The position numbers were made by a program, and so were the translations under genes. Shown one piece after another: positions 6,753 through 14,246 of a DNA stretch of 25,394 bases. Source of the DNA: CAYQMF01 sp964418595 (GTDB taxonomy: Bacteria; Planctomycetota; UBA1135; UBA2386). Within the stretch, counting starts at the first letter, position 1; each line of letters opens with the position of its first letter. Under the pieces are notes generated by a model. That model made no database searches and was not told the DNA's origin. It saw only the letters and a list, made by a program, of their open reading frames with translations. Location of the stretch: NCBI GenBank assembly GCA_964418595.1, contig CAYQMF010000101.1, forward strand, positions 1 through 25,394. The letters are read 5' to 3'.

Positions 6753-8162
6753 ATGGTCCTGCTCGCCCCGCTCGCCCTGGCGCTGCTCCTCGGTCACTTC
6801 GCGCTGCGTGCGCTGCGCCCGGCCGTGGCCGTCGACCGCCTGCTGTGGGTCTGTACGGCCTGGCCGCTGGGCCTCGGGCTCGCAAGCCTCGTCACCTTCG
6901 CGGTCACGCCGTTCTCCGGGTCGGTGCTGTGGCCCTCGCTGGTCGCCGAACTCCTGGTCCTCGCGGGCCTCCGCGAACTGGCCCACCGCCGCGCCGGCCA
7001 CGACCACGCGCCACGGGCGAGCCCGCCACTACCGGAGGCGATGCCGGTCGCGCTCCGCGTCGCCGTGTGGCTCGCCCTCGCGGCAGCCTGCGCGGTCTTC
7101 GTGCGCCGCACGCTCGACGACCCGTTCGGCGACGCCGACGGCGTCGGGATCTGGAACAACCGCGCCGTGTTCTGGCTGCGCGCGGCGGGGCAGTGGGACG
7201 TGATCTTCTCGCCCACGCTCGCGCACACCGACTACCCGCTCCTCGTGCCACTGCTGCAGGTGCGCGCCTGGCTGTGGACCGGGGGTGAACCGGGGTACCC
7301 CGCGGCCGTCCACGCCGCGATCTTCGCGCTCTGCACGTACGGGGGTCTCGCCGGTTTGGTGGCGACGCGCCGCGGCCCGACCGTGGGCGCGCTCGCGGCG
7401 CTGGCCCTGCTCGCCACGCCGTTCTTCGCGGCGCAGGCCGCCGCTCAGTCCGGTGACGTACCGCTCGCGTGCTTCGTGCTGCTCGCCGTCGCGTGGTGGG
7501 GCCTGGGTGGACGCGACGCACTCCTGGTCGCGGGCGCGTGCGCCGCGCTTGCCGCCTGGACCAAGAACGAAGGCCTCCTCGCGCTGGGCATGCTCGGCTT
7601 CGTGGCCGGCGGCGTGGCGTGGTGGCGAGGTGGGTTCCGCGCGGCGCTGTCCACCGGAGGCCGGCTGCTCGCCGGCGGCGCGCCGGCGGTGATCGCGATC
7701 GCCGTCTTCAAGGCGTGGCTCGCTCCTCCTAACGATCTCATCGCCAACCACTCGATGAGCAACGTCGTGCCGATGCTCACGAGCCTCGAACGGTGGGGTG
7801 CGGTCGCCGTGGCCTTCGCCGAACGACTCGTGGTCTTCCGCGGTGCCGATGCGCTCCCGGGCTTCTCCGTCCTCGGCCTCGTCGTCGTCGTGCTGGTCCT
7901 CGAGCGTGGACGCCTGCGCGCGTTCTGGAATGCCGAGGCCACCGTCGTGCTCGCCATCACGCTCCTCTACTTCGCGATCTTCATGCTGAGCCCGTACGAC
8001 CTCGCGTGGCACCTCGGCACGGCACTCGACCGGTTGCTGCTGCAAGTGTGGCCGGCGCTGCTCGGCGCGATCTTTGCGCGCATCGAGATCGGGCGTGAGC
8101 GATACGCCGCGGAGGCAACACCAGATACGGTGTTTGCTTCAGAGCGTCTGCACAACTCGTAG
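6753..8162 (+). CDS. GT39-like (PMT/ArnT-type) multi-pass membrane glycosyltransferase
   Basis: ATG 6753 gives 469 residues with about ten hydrophobic segments, starting MVLLAPLALALLLGHFALRAL. The extracytoplasmic loop after the third helix holds 'FGDADGVGIWNNRAVFW' and 'SPTLAHTDYPLLVPLLQ'. The acidic residues early in the first large loop and the 'DYPLLVP' motif are typical of the GT39/GT83 undecaprenyl- or dolichyl-phosphate-sugar-dependent superfamily. Other blocks are 'AAQSGDVPLACFVLLAVAWW' and 'WTKNEGLLALGMLGFVAG', the latter matching the 'xxKxEG' segment of this superfamily. The enzyme would transfer a sugar from a lipid carrier to a protein or glycolipid on the outer face. The natural acceptor cannot be told. 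It is cotranscribed with the 146-residue protein upstream. Confidence 0.82.
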   Translation: MVLLAPLALALLLGHFALRALRPAVAVDRLLWVCTAWPLGLGLASLVTFAVTPFSGSVLWPSLVAELLVLAGLRELAHRRAGHDHAPRASPPLPEAMPVALRVAVWLALAAACAVFVRRTLDDPFGDADGVGIWNNRAVFWLRAAGQWDVIFSPTLAHTDYPLLVPLLQVRAWLWTGGEPGYPAAVHAAIFALCTYGGLAGLVATRRGPTVGALAALALLATPFFAAQAAAQSGDVPLACFVLLAVAWWGLGGRDALLVAGACAALAAWTKNEGLLALGMLGFVAGGVAWWRGGFRAALSTGGRLLAGGAPAVIAIAVFKAWLAPPNDLIANHSMSNVVPMLTSLERWGAVAVAFAERLVVFRGADALPGFSVLGLVVVVLVLERGRLRAFWNAEATVVLAITLLYFAIFMLSPYDLAWHLGTALDRLLLQVWPALLGAIFARIEIGRERYAAEATPDTVFASERLHNS

Positions 8163-8267
8163 TGCCGCAAGCACGAACGCGGTGCCGACCCCGGTCATCA
8201 GCAACCCCCAGAAAACGCCGACGAACAGTGCGGGAGGCACCGTGGCGCAGGTGGGAGGAGCACGCAT
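8139..8267 (-). CDS. 42-residue single-helix membrane microprotein (candidate)
   Basis: ATG 8267 is preceded by AAGGA with a 7-nt spacer. The product starts MRAPPTCATVPPALFVGV and carries one hydrophobic helix (residues about 13-38, with FWGLLMTGVGTAFVLAALR), then stops after VVQTL. Its last 24 nt overlap the end of the glycosyltransferase gene on the other strand. It lies 132 nt downstream of the pentaheme cytochrome gene, on the same strand, with a hairpin between. A helix of this length and composition arising by chance with a good ribosome site is unlikely but possible. It resembles the general pattern of small subunits of membrane oxidoreductases; no specific family is recognised. Confidence 0.5.
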   Translation of the reverse strand: MRAPPTCATVPPALFVGVFWGLLMTGVGTAFVLAALRVVQTL

Positions 8268-8362
8268 TCGGATTCCTTACGCGCAGCTTGTCTTGCGGGG
8301 CTCGCGGCAGCCTGCGGAATTGCAGCTTTTTCTCCATGACTGCGGTCCAACGACAACGGACT

Positions 8363-8399
8363 CGGGGAACCCCCTGATCGGGGCTCGCGGGTATCCCCG
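8363..8399. terminator. Nested hairpin after the pentaheme cytochrome gene
   Basis: Outer arms CGGGGA (8363-8368) and TCCCCG (8394-8399) enclose an inner CCCC (8371-8374) / GGGG (8380-8383) stem. It begins one base after the cytochrome stop codon (8400-8402) on the minus strand and lies between converging units. The rest of 8163-8362 holds only the candidate microORF. Confidence 0.45.
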
Positions 8400-10523
8400 T
8401 CAGCGTCCCTTCAAGCCAACGATCCACGCGTGGATGGCGTCGAACTGGCGATCCGCGTCACCGTCGAGCACGGTCGTGAACCCGGTCTTGCCCTCCGGGG
8501 TCGAGTAGCGCGCCATCTTCGTCGCTGGGTCGATCCGGCGGGGGTCGCGCATCCAGCGCATGAAGTAGTCCGGTCGCAACCGGTTGGCGGTGCGCGCGAA
8601 GTTGATCCCCTGCACCTCGAAGACCTGCAACGGCCCTTGTCCACCGACGCCGTGGCAGGTGACGCACGCGAAGCCTTTCTCCGCCGAGATCAGGTCCGCT
8701 CCGACCGCAGCCAAGCGCGCATCGGGTTCGCGCACGACGTCGACGTCGCCGACGCCGTGACTCGCGGCGAGCCCGCCGGCGAGCACATCGGCATGGCCAT
8801 GGAACGCGGGCATGCGCGCGTGCAGCCACGGCCGGCTCCGTGCACCCAGGACATCGGTGAGCTGGCGACGCACGAACGACGGCTGCAGCTTCTCGCCGGC
8901 CCAGGTCAACGCGGGCCGCGATTGGTCGACGACGTGCGCGTCGGGCGCGAGCGGCGGCAACAGGTCGCTCACCTCACCCATGTGCGACGTGAACGCATCC
9001 GTGCCACCATCGAGACCATGGCACGCCGTGCAGCGCAGCCCGCGGACCAGGCGCTCGCCCCGCTCCGCCAGGGACTCGGGGTGTGCCTTGCCGACGACGG
9101 TCTGCAGCGCCGCACGCGCAGCGTCGCTGAACGCGAAACGCGGTGGCCCCTTGCAGTCGACTCCCTGCAGCGAAGTCCACGCGGGTGCCTCGAGAGCATC
9201 GAGCCCCGAGCCGGCGTGGCAGTTTGCGCAACCCTTCCGCTGTGCGATCGCCCGCCCGCGGGTCGCGTCACCCGCGAGCGGCGGAACATCCTCGACCTTC
9301 GCGCGCGCGAGCAGGAACGCCGCCAGGGCTGCGGCCTCGGCCTCGTCGAGCGCGAAGTCCGGCATGCCGCCCATCGGGTCGAGTCGGTGCGGCGCGCGCA
9401 GGTACGCTTGCAGCGCACCCGGAGCGAACTTCGTCGCCACGTCGCGGAGCGGGATGCGACCATCGCCGGGACCCGCGGCGTCGGGCAGAAGGTGACAACC
9501 CACGCAGCCCAGATGCGCGAACGACTCCCCGCCGGCGGCAACGAGGTCATGGCCCGGCGCCGACGCGGGCACGTCCGTGCGGAGGGTGGCGAGGAACGCC
9601 ACGACGTCCTCGGCCTCCCGACGCCCAGCTTCGTCGGCGGCGAACAGGTGCGGCATCGAGCGCAGCGTCGCGGCGCCGCGCTCCGGCGCGAGCAGCCAGC
9701 CGCGCAGCCACTCGGGTCGCAGGCGCGACCCGACGCCCTCGAGCGCCGGGGCGGTCGCCCACCCGATCCCGCCGGCGTGGCACGCACCGCACTGCAGGCG
9801 CGCCGCCAGCGCGTGGCCGGCACGCCTCGCGGCCGCAGCTTCGTGGCCAGCCAAGGGCGCGGGCGCGAGGACCGTGGGTGCGACGGGTTCCCACGCGAAC
9901 TCGCTGCAGGTCCATAGCACGCGCAGGCGCGCTTCGCCGTCCGCCGGACTGCGGTAGCGGGCGACGAGCGCGTTCTGGCCCTTGCCGAGACGAACGGAGT
10001 CGCCTTCGATCCGACCCGGTGCGGCGAGGTCACCGACCAACACCGCTTTGCCGGCGATCTCGAGCGTCAGCGATCCCGTGCCTTCGAAGGCCAAGCGGTA
10101 GCGGTCACGCAGGTCGACCTCGAGCGAGCCCGAGAACACCGCCTCGAACGGGCCCGGGGGTACGCCGAGGGAAGGCGCGTCGCCGGGCTTCACCGTGAGT
10201 GCGAGCAGCCGCGCCACCCGGGTGTCGGTCCGCGTCGGATCGAGGGTCGAGGTGAACGTCAACCTCAGCCCCTGCGAAGCGGCCGTTGTCGCCGTGAGTC
10301 CGATCGTGGGAGGCGCCAGCGGCGCGTGCTGCGCGGTCGCGCCGCCACCGCGCACGACCATCGGTTGGTCCCCGCCACCCGCGTTCCACGGCACGACCGA
10401 GCCGTCCTTCCTGCGCATCGTGAGCAGGATCGTCGCCACGGAGCCGAACACGAAGACCGCGATGAGACCCAGAGTGAGTGCCGTCTTGGCGGCGGGGCTC
10501 CACCCGCCCTGTTGCAACGTCAT
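8400..10523 (-). CDS. Membrane-anchored pentaheme cytochrome c with an N-terminal PA14-like region
   Basis: ATG 10523 gives 707 residues. A single helix lies at about 14-36 (ALTLGLIAVFVFGSVATILL) with a following RRK, so the bulk is outside the cytoplasm. Residues about 60-235 look like a PA14-type beta-barrel ('DRYRLAFEGTGSLTLEIAGKAVLVGD', 'RYRSPADGEARLRVLW'). Five CxxCH motifs follow: CGACH (245-249), CVGCH (340-344), CANCH (432-436), CTACH (498-502) and CVTCH (620-624), with candidate axial Met in 'MPHLF', 'MGGMPDF' and 'RMPAFHG'. Serial cytochrome modules with 'RPEWLRGWLLAP' and 'YLRAPHRLDPMGGMPDF' blocks are typical of planctomycete cytochromes. Role inferred: relay of electrons between the quinone pool or a complex and periplasmic acceptors, possibly NirK. 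It is divergent from the LiaF-like gene; no strong ribosome site is visible. Confidence 0.88.
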   Translation of the reverse strand: MTLQQGGWSPAAKTALTLGLIAVFVFGSVATILLTMRRKDGSVVPWNAGGGDQPMVVRGGGATAQHAPLAPPTIGLTATTAASQGLRLTFTSTLDPTRTDTRVARLLALTVKPGDAPSLGVPPGPFEAVFSGSLEVDLRDRYRLAFEGTGSLTLEIAGKAVLVGDLAAPGRIEGDSVRLGKGQNALVARYRSPADGEARLRVLWTCSEFAWEPVAPTVLAPAPLAGHEAAAARRAGHALAARLQCGACHAGGIGWATAPALEGVGSRLRPEWLRGWLLAPERGAATLRSMPHLFAADEAGRREAEDVVAFLATLRTDVPASAPGHDLVAAGGESFAHLGCVGCHLLPDAAGPGDGRIPLRDVATKFAPGALQAYLRAPHRLDPMGGMPDFALDEAEAAALAAFLLARAKVEDVPPLAGDATRGRAIAQRKGCANCHAGSGLDALEAPAWTSLQGVDCKGPPRFAFSDAARAALQTVVGKAHPESLAERGERLVRGLRCTACHGLDGGTDAFTSHMGEVSDLLPPLAPDAHVVDQSRPALTWAGEKLQPSFVRRQLTDVLGARSRPWLHARMPAFHGHADVLAGGLAASHGVGDVDVVREPDARLAAVGADLISAEKGFACVTCHGVGGQGPLQVFEVQGINFARTANRLRPDYFMRWMRDPRRIDPATKMARYSTPEGKTGFTTVLDGDADRQFDAIHAWIVGLKGR

Positions 10524-10560
10524 CGCCGAGGAAGTCCTGCAGGTTTCTGCGAAGCTTGGG

Positions 10561-10587
10561 GAGCCGGGCACGCACCGTACCCGGCTC
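10561..10587. promoter_or_regulatory. Perfect 8-bp inverted repeat in the shared promoter region
   Basis: GAGCCGGG (10561-10568) and CCCGGCTC (10580-10587) are separated by 11 nt and lie in the 87-nt gap between the divergent cytochrome and LiaF-like genes. Position suits an operator for both; the protein that would bind is unknown. Confidence 0.4.
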
Positions 10588-10610
10588 TCGCATCCTACCG
10601 GCCATCCACG

Positions 10611-11144
10611 ATGTTCCACCTCGCGCTCTTCAGCGGCACGGAGGGAGTGCTCGCTCCCACTGGCGGCACGTCCTTCGTGCTCTTCGGCGGTGCGGAACTG
10701 CGCACTCCGTCGCTGGCACAACGTCTCGCGCACGCACGCATGCGTGCGAAGCACCCGCTGCGTCGCGTCGATCGGCTGCTCGGCCGCGACCAGTGGCTGC
10801 TGATCACGCTCTTCGGCGGTACCGAGCTGATCCGCCCCACCCTCGTCGAGGAGCTGGCGGCGCTCCGCGGCATGATGACCTCGGGCTCCCTGTCGCGCGC
10901 CGAGTTGCAGGGGCTCGCCGACGCGACGCTCCCACCTCCGGATCTGGTCGGCGGGCTCAGCACCTTCACGCTGTTCGGGGCGTGCACGATGGAGCGCCCG
11001 TCCGCCAAGAAGGAACTCGCCGCGATCGAGCGCGCGCAGAAGGCCGGCGAGGTCACGCCAACCGCACGCCCGGCCCTCGAGGGCCTCATCGGCCAGGGCG
11101 ATCAGACGATCCTGCGCGGCCTGTCGCGCCTCGCCCTCGCGTAG
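10611..11144 (+). CDS. LiaF-like repeat protein (cytosolic, three 'LFGG' strands)
   Basis: ATG 10611 gives 177 residues with no helix or signal. Three repeats are visible: 'FVLFGGAELRTPSL' (about 23-36), 'ITLFGGTELIRPTL' (about 63-76) and 'FTLFGACTMERPSA' (about 118-131), each preceded by basic and charged spacers. The hydrophobic-LFGG-x-E-x3-P pattern is that of the C-terminal domain shared by LiaF/VraT-type cell-envelope stress proteins and DUF1707 proteins, where it forms a small beta-helix. Those proteins usually carry helices, which are missing here. Role is unknown; a regulatory or scaffold part is inferred. It converges with the coiled-coil protein gene, with paired hairpins between. 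Confidence 0.6.
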   Translation: MFHLALFSGTEGVLAPTGGTSFVLFGGAELRTPSLAQRLAHARMRAKHPLRRVDRLLGRDQWLLITLFGGTELIRPTLVEELAALRGMMTSGSLSRAELQGLADATLPPPDLVGGLSTFTLFGACTMERPSAKKELAAIERAQKAGEVTPTARPALEGLIGQGDQTILRGLSRLALA

Positions 11145-11161
11145 CGTGCACGCTGGAAACG

Positions 11162-11218
11162 CGAAGGGCCCGCGCGAGGCGAGCCCTTCGACGGTTCGGA
11201 GCGGGCCGCAGCCCGCTC
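11162..11218. terminator. Two strong hairpins between converging genes
   Basis: First stem: CGAAGGGC (11162-11169) with GCCCTTCG (11183-11190), 13-nt loop. Second stem: GAGCGGGC (11199-11206) with GCCCGCTC (11211-11218), 4-nt loop CGCA. Both are perfect 8-bp stems in a 77-nt gap between stop codons of opposite genes, so a bidirectional terminator is likely. Confidence 0.65.
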
Positions 11219-11221
11219 GGT

Positions 11222-11995
11222 CTACTTGCCGTCGCCGTCGCTCAGGCTGGCCGGCTTGCGCTTGAGCCCGAGGTCGGACGCCTTGGCGACCAGCTTCTCG
11301 GTCTCCTCGCGCTCCCGCTTCATGCGCTCGATCTTCTTGCGCAGTTCGCGGACCTTGCTGGAGTTTGGCCCGCGCTTCTCGATCTCGAGCGCGAGCTGGT
11401 TGCCGTATTCCTCCTGCATGCTGTCGAAGTGATCGAACTTCGCCAGGTGCCGCAGGATCTCCTTGGCCGCGGCCTCCGCGTCCTTCTCGTACTCCTGCTT
11501 GAGCACGGTGGTCATGGCCTCCCACAGCTCGGTCTGGCCGGGCCGGCCGCCGAGCGGCACGAGGTTCGAGCCGTCCACACCGCACACGAACATGTGCGGC
11601 GCGACCTTGCCTTCGAACAGGTTGCGGAAGGTGTGGTCCGCGTTGAGCACCGCACTCGGCAGGCGCACGCAGTGGAACCAGCGCGACATGAGCGCGGTCA
11701 TCTCGTTGTTGACCCGATCGTTGAGGATCGCGTCGTCGGTGCCCTTGCACGTCTCGCAGTCGCGCAGCACGAGCAGGGGACGCAGGTCGTTCCCCGCGAC
11801 GTTTGCCATCGCTTCCTCGCGCGGCAGCGCGCGCATGCGCCGGCTGGCCGAGGTCGAGCTGTCCTCCTCGGTGCTCGCGGCGAGTTCGACCTTCATGATC
11901 TGCGGGTAGTCCCACTTGAGCTGGAGCAGGTCCTTGCTCGTCCGCTGGCGGACGAAGAAGACCTGATTGCCGCGCGGACCGCGAGGCGCGGTCAT
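11222..11995 (-). CDS. Body of an exported protein: thioredoxin-like region plus coiled coil; detached from its signal peptide
   Basis: The frame from ATG 11995 gives 257 residues. Residues about 65-170 hold 'NDLRPLLVLRDCETCKGTDDAIL' (CETC) and 'KVAPHMFVCGVDGSNLVPLGG', which read like a thioredoxin fold with a CxxC and a nearby AP turn. Residues about 185-245 are a charged heptad-rich coiled coil (RELRKKIERMKREREETEKLV). ATG 11995 has no ribosome site. The same frame continues upstream through a Gly-rich linker (11996-12124) to two adjacent TGA codons (12130-12125), and beyond them to a signal peptide with a good start at 12211. The intact ancestral protein was therefore probably a secreted protein of about 327 residues. 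As it stands, export of this body is doubtful unless the stops are read through or are sequencing errors. Confidence 0.65.
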   Translation of the reverse strand: MTAPRGPRGNQVFFVRQRTSKDLLQLKWDYPQIMKVELAASTEEDSSTSASRRMRALPREEAMANVAGNDLRPLLVLRDCETCKGTDDAILNDRVNNEMTALMSRWFHCVRLPSAVLNADHTFRNLFEGKVAPHMFVCGVDGSNLVPLGGRPGQTELWEAMTTVLKQEYEKDAEAAAKEILRHLAKFDHFDSMQEEYGNQLALEIEKRGPNSSKVRELRKKIERMKREREETEKLVAKASDLGLKRKPASLSDGDGK

Positions 11996-12127
11996 GCCCG
12001 GCGCCGCAGCGCCGCCGGCACCTGGGCGCGCGGTGATCCCGCCGCCACCGGCGTAGCCACCGCCACCACCCGCATCAGCAGGACCGCCGTAGGCGGGAGC
12101 CGAACCGGCCCCCGGACCGGGGCCTCA

Positions 12128-12211
12128 TCACTGGGGCGCCGCGCCCGCGGGCGCACCGAGGAGCATGAACGCGGCCAGGAAGGCGCCGCTCAGGAAGAGA
12201 CCGTCGTGCAC
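12128..12211 (-). pseudogene. Signal-peptide ORF in frame with the downstream protein but closed by tandem TGA
   Basis: GTG 12211 follows GGAGG with a 6-nt spacer, the expected start signal. It encodes 27 residues, (M)HDGLFLSGAFLAAFMLL followed by GAPAGAAPQ, a textbook signal peptide with an AxA-type site. The next two codons are TGA TGA (12130-12125). After them the same frame goes on as a Gly/Pro/Ala-rich linker ('GPGPGAGSAPAYGGPADAGG', 'GYAGGGGITARPG') into the 257-residue body at 11995, with no frame change. Other genes here also end in TGA, so a changed genetic code is unlikely. Taken together, 11222-12211 is best read as a single gene interrupted by stop codons. Confidence 0.65.
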
Positions 12212-12242
12212 TTGGATCCTCCGATGGGTTCGGGGTGGAGGG

Positions 12243-12271
12243 GAGACGGGCCGAGTATCCCTCGCCGTCTC
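12243..12271 (-). terminator. Hairpin downstream of the gluzincin-like gene
   Basis: GAGACGG (12243-12249) and CCGTCTC (12265-12271) form a perfect 7-bp stem with a 15-nt loop, 30 nt past the stop at 12301. It also lies just upstream of the next gene's start at 12211. Confidence 0.4.
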
Positions 12272-12300
12272 TCGGGGTCAAGGCGCGCAGGCCGCGCGGG

Positions 12301-13524
12301 TCACTTCTTGGGGTATTTGTCTGTAACGAATTCGACCCAGGCAGCGTCGAACGCGGCCTCGTCCCACCCCAGCACCGACTTCAGCGCCTCGGCCTGGCGC
12401 GCGACGACCTCTGCGTCGGTCGGCTGGCGGGGCTCGGTCGTGACCGGAGCCTTGAGCAGCCCCACCACCGCGCCGGCCTTCTCCGGGCCCTGCGCCAGCA
12501 GGCAGTCGACCCGCGACCACGCGATCATGTTGTCGACGAACGACATGTTGCCGCCCCCGAAGATCGAGAGGAAGCGTTCGCCCTTCGGCCAGACCTCGTG
12601 CTCGATCCGGAGCCGCACCCGGCGCTCCCACTCGTGCGCCTTCAGCACGGTCGCGCCCGCGTCGTCCTTGCCGACGAAGTTGCGGAACTCCTCGTCGATG
12701 GGGCGCGAGAACCACAGCGGGATGCCCTCGTCGAGCCAGGCAGGCAGACGGTGCGTGTAGAACTTGTAGCCGTCGAGCAGGTTGTGCACGACCGAGTACA
12801 CGACGTGGCAGTGCAGCTTGCGGTCGTCGAGGAGACCCTTCTCGGCGAACTCCGCAGCGGTCGCGAAGAACAGCATGCCGTTCGCCACGTCGTTGAAGCG
12901 GTACGAGTCCTTCGCGGCGTGTCCGTAGAGCGTGCGGGTGAGGGTGCCCACGCTCAGCGCCTTGTGGCAGAGCACGACGCCGAACTTCTCCGGCATCCCG
13001 AGGTACGGCCCCTCGCCGAGGTAGTCGGGACCGCGCAGAGTGCCCTTCTCCTTGGGGAACCGCGTCGGGTCGATCGCGAGCTTCTGACAGAAGTCGTCGA
13101 ACGTCGCCTCCAGACGCTGCGCGAACAGGTGCGCACGCAGCCACGGATCGAGGGAACGCACGCGGGTCTTGAACTCAGGGCAACGCGCCGCGAGCGCCTC
13201 GAGCTCGGCGGTCAACGCGTCGCGACGCTCGCGTTCCTTCGGCCACGGGAACGAGCGCAGCGTGCAGGCGAGTTTGAAGTGCGCGGTCTCGATGAAGATC
13301 GCGGTGTCCTCGCCCAGGATCTGCTGCAACTGCGGCGTGGTGATCTCCCCCACCCATACGAACTGGCCGACGTTGACGTAGCCGAGGCTGGCAAGGTGCT
13401 TGGGGTCGTTCTTGGTGTACGGGTCCTTGAACGCGTCGACCTTCTCCGGCCGCGGCGGACGCTGGCCGCAGAGTCCGGGCGCGAGCGCGGCGAGGAGCAA
13501 GACGAGCGAAGGGAGTCGGCGCAT
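12301..13524 (-). CDS. Exported gluzincin-like protein with a degenerate metal site
   Basis: ATG 13524 begins MRRLPSLVLLLAALAPGLCGQ, a signal peptide; the frame upstream of it overlaps the divergent methyltransferase promoter. The product has 407 residues. The segment 'VVYSVVHNLLDGYKF...PAWLDEGIPLWFSR' has the spacing of a peptidase MA/gluzincin active site: H247-N-L-L-D251, then E266 19 residues on in W-L-D-E-G. In active members the first motif is HExxH; here both the catalytic Glu and the second His are replaced (N248, D251). So metal-dependent proteolysis is unlikely, and a binding or scaffold role is inferred. The Glu-containing 'LDEGIPLWF' helix is kept. An intact relative (HEAAH) is encoded at 16282. 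It may be cotranscribed with the interrupted gene at 12211, 89 nt downstream. Confidence 0.78.
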   Translation of the reverse strand: MRRLPSLVLLLAALAPGLCGQRPPRPEKVDAFKDPYTKNDPKHLASLGYVNVGQFVWVGEITTPQLQQILGEDTAIFIETAHFKLACTLRSFPWPKERERRDALTAELEALAARCPEFKTRVRSLDPWLRAHLFAQRLEATFDDFCQKLAIDPTRFPKEKGTLRGPDYLGEGPYLGMPEKFGVVLCHKALSVGTLTRTLYGHAAKDSYRFNDVANGMLFFATAAEFAEKGLLDDRKLHCHVVYSVVHNLLDGYKFYTHRLPAWLDEGIPLWFSRPIDEEFRNFVGKDDAGATVLKAHEWERRVRLRIEHEVWPKGERFLSIFGGGNMSFVDNMIAWSRVDCLLAQGPEKAGAVVGLLKAPVTTEPRQPTDAEVVARQAEALKSVLGWDEAAFDAAWVEFVTDKYPKK

Positions 13525-13588
13525 CGGGCAGTGCCGCCAGGGTACCCGTGAACTTGCACCTGACCAGCCCGCATGCTCTCCTCCGCCG

Positions 13589-14200
13589 ATGCCGCCCCCG
13601 CGTTCGCGCACGAAGCCCAGGGAGTTCGACGCCGACTACTACCGGCGCTTCTACGGCGACGTCAGCACGCGGGTGACCTCCGCCGACAGCATGCGCGCGC
13701 TCGGCGACTTCGTGTGCGCCTACCTGAAGTTCCTCGGCGTGCGGATCCGTGACGTCGTCGACCTCGGCTGCGGCGTGGGTCACTGGCGGGCGCAGATCGC
13801 GCGGCACTTCCCCACGGCGCGGTACACCGGCGTCGAGTACAGCGCACACATGTGCGAGACCCACGGCTGGACGCGGGGCTCCGTCGTCGACTACCGCCAC
13901 CCGCGGCGCGCCGACCTCGCGATCTGCCAGGGCGTGCTGCAGTACCTCTCCGACCGCGACGCCCGGGTGGCGATCAGAAACCTCGCCACGCTTACGCGCG
14001 GTGCGCTCTACCTCGAGGCGCTGACGCGGCTCGACTGGGAGGAGAACTGCGACCGCACGACGACGGACGGCGAGGTCCACCTGCGCACGGGTGCCTGGTA
14101 CCGGCGACAGTTGCGACCGCACTTCGTGAGCTGCGGCGGCGGTGTGTTCGTGCACCGCGCTGCCACGGTGACCCTCTTCGAGTTGGAAGGCCTCGCGTGA
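13589..14200 (+). CDS. Class I SAM-dependent methyltransferase
   Basis: ATG 13589 gives 203 residues. Motif I is 'VVDLGCGVGHW' (about residues 53-63), binding S-adenosylmethionine; the acidic end of the second strand is seen in 'YTGVEYSAHMC'; and 'RADLAICQGVLQYLSD' is the motif III/post-II block with the QGVLQYL pattern common in small-molecule methyltransferases of the ubiE/bioC type. The C-terminal part 'RTGAWYRRQLRPHFVSCGGGVFVHR' resembles the end of the same family. Substrate is unknown. The frame is open further upstream, but ATG 13589 removes the overlap with the divergent gene's start at 13524. It is the first of a plus-strand series, 46 nt before the M48 gene. Confidence 0.85.
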   Translation: MPPPRSRTKPREFDADYYRRFYGDVSTRVTSADSMRALGDFVCAYLKFLGVRIRDVVDLGCGVGHWRAQIARHFPTARYTGVEYSAHMCETHGWTRGSVVDYRHPRRADLAICQGVLQYLSDRDARVAIRNLATLTRGALYLEALTRLDWEENCDRTTTDGEVHLRTGAWYRRQLRPHFVSCGGGVFVHRAATVTLFELEGLA

Positions 14201-14246
14201 CGTTGCACGCTGGCGCGCAAGGCGACTCTTGGGGAGAGTAGCCGCC

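Noticed and set aside
8400..11915. 1171-residue version of the pentaheme cytochrome
   Set aside because: The part beyond 10523 is antisense to the LiaF-like gene and has no domains, whereas Met at 10523 directly precedes the membrane helix.
12125..12130. TGA recoded as an amino acid (tryptophan or selenocysteine)
   Set aside because: Other genes in the window end in TGA, and two adjacent recoded codons before a Gly-rich linker have no matching context; no obvious SECIS-like hairpin was noted.
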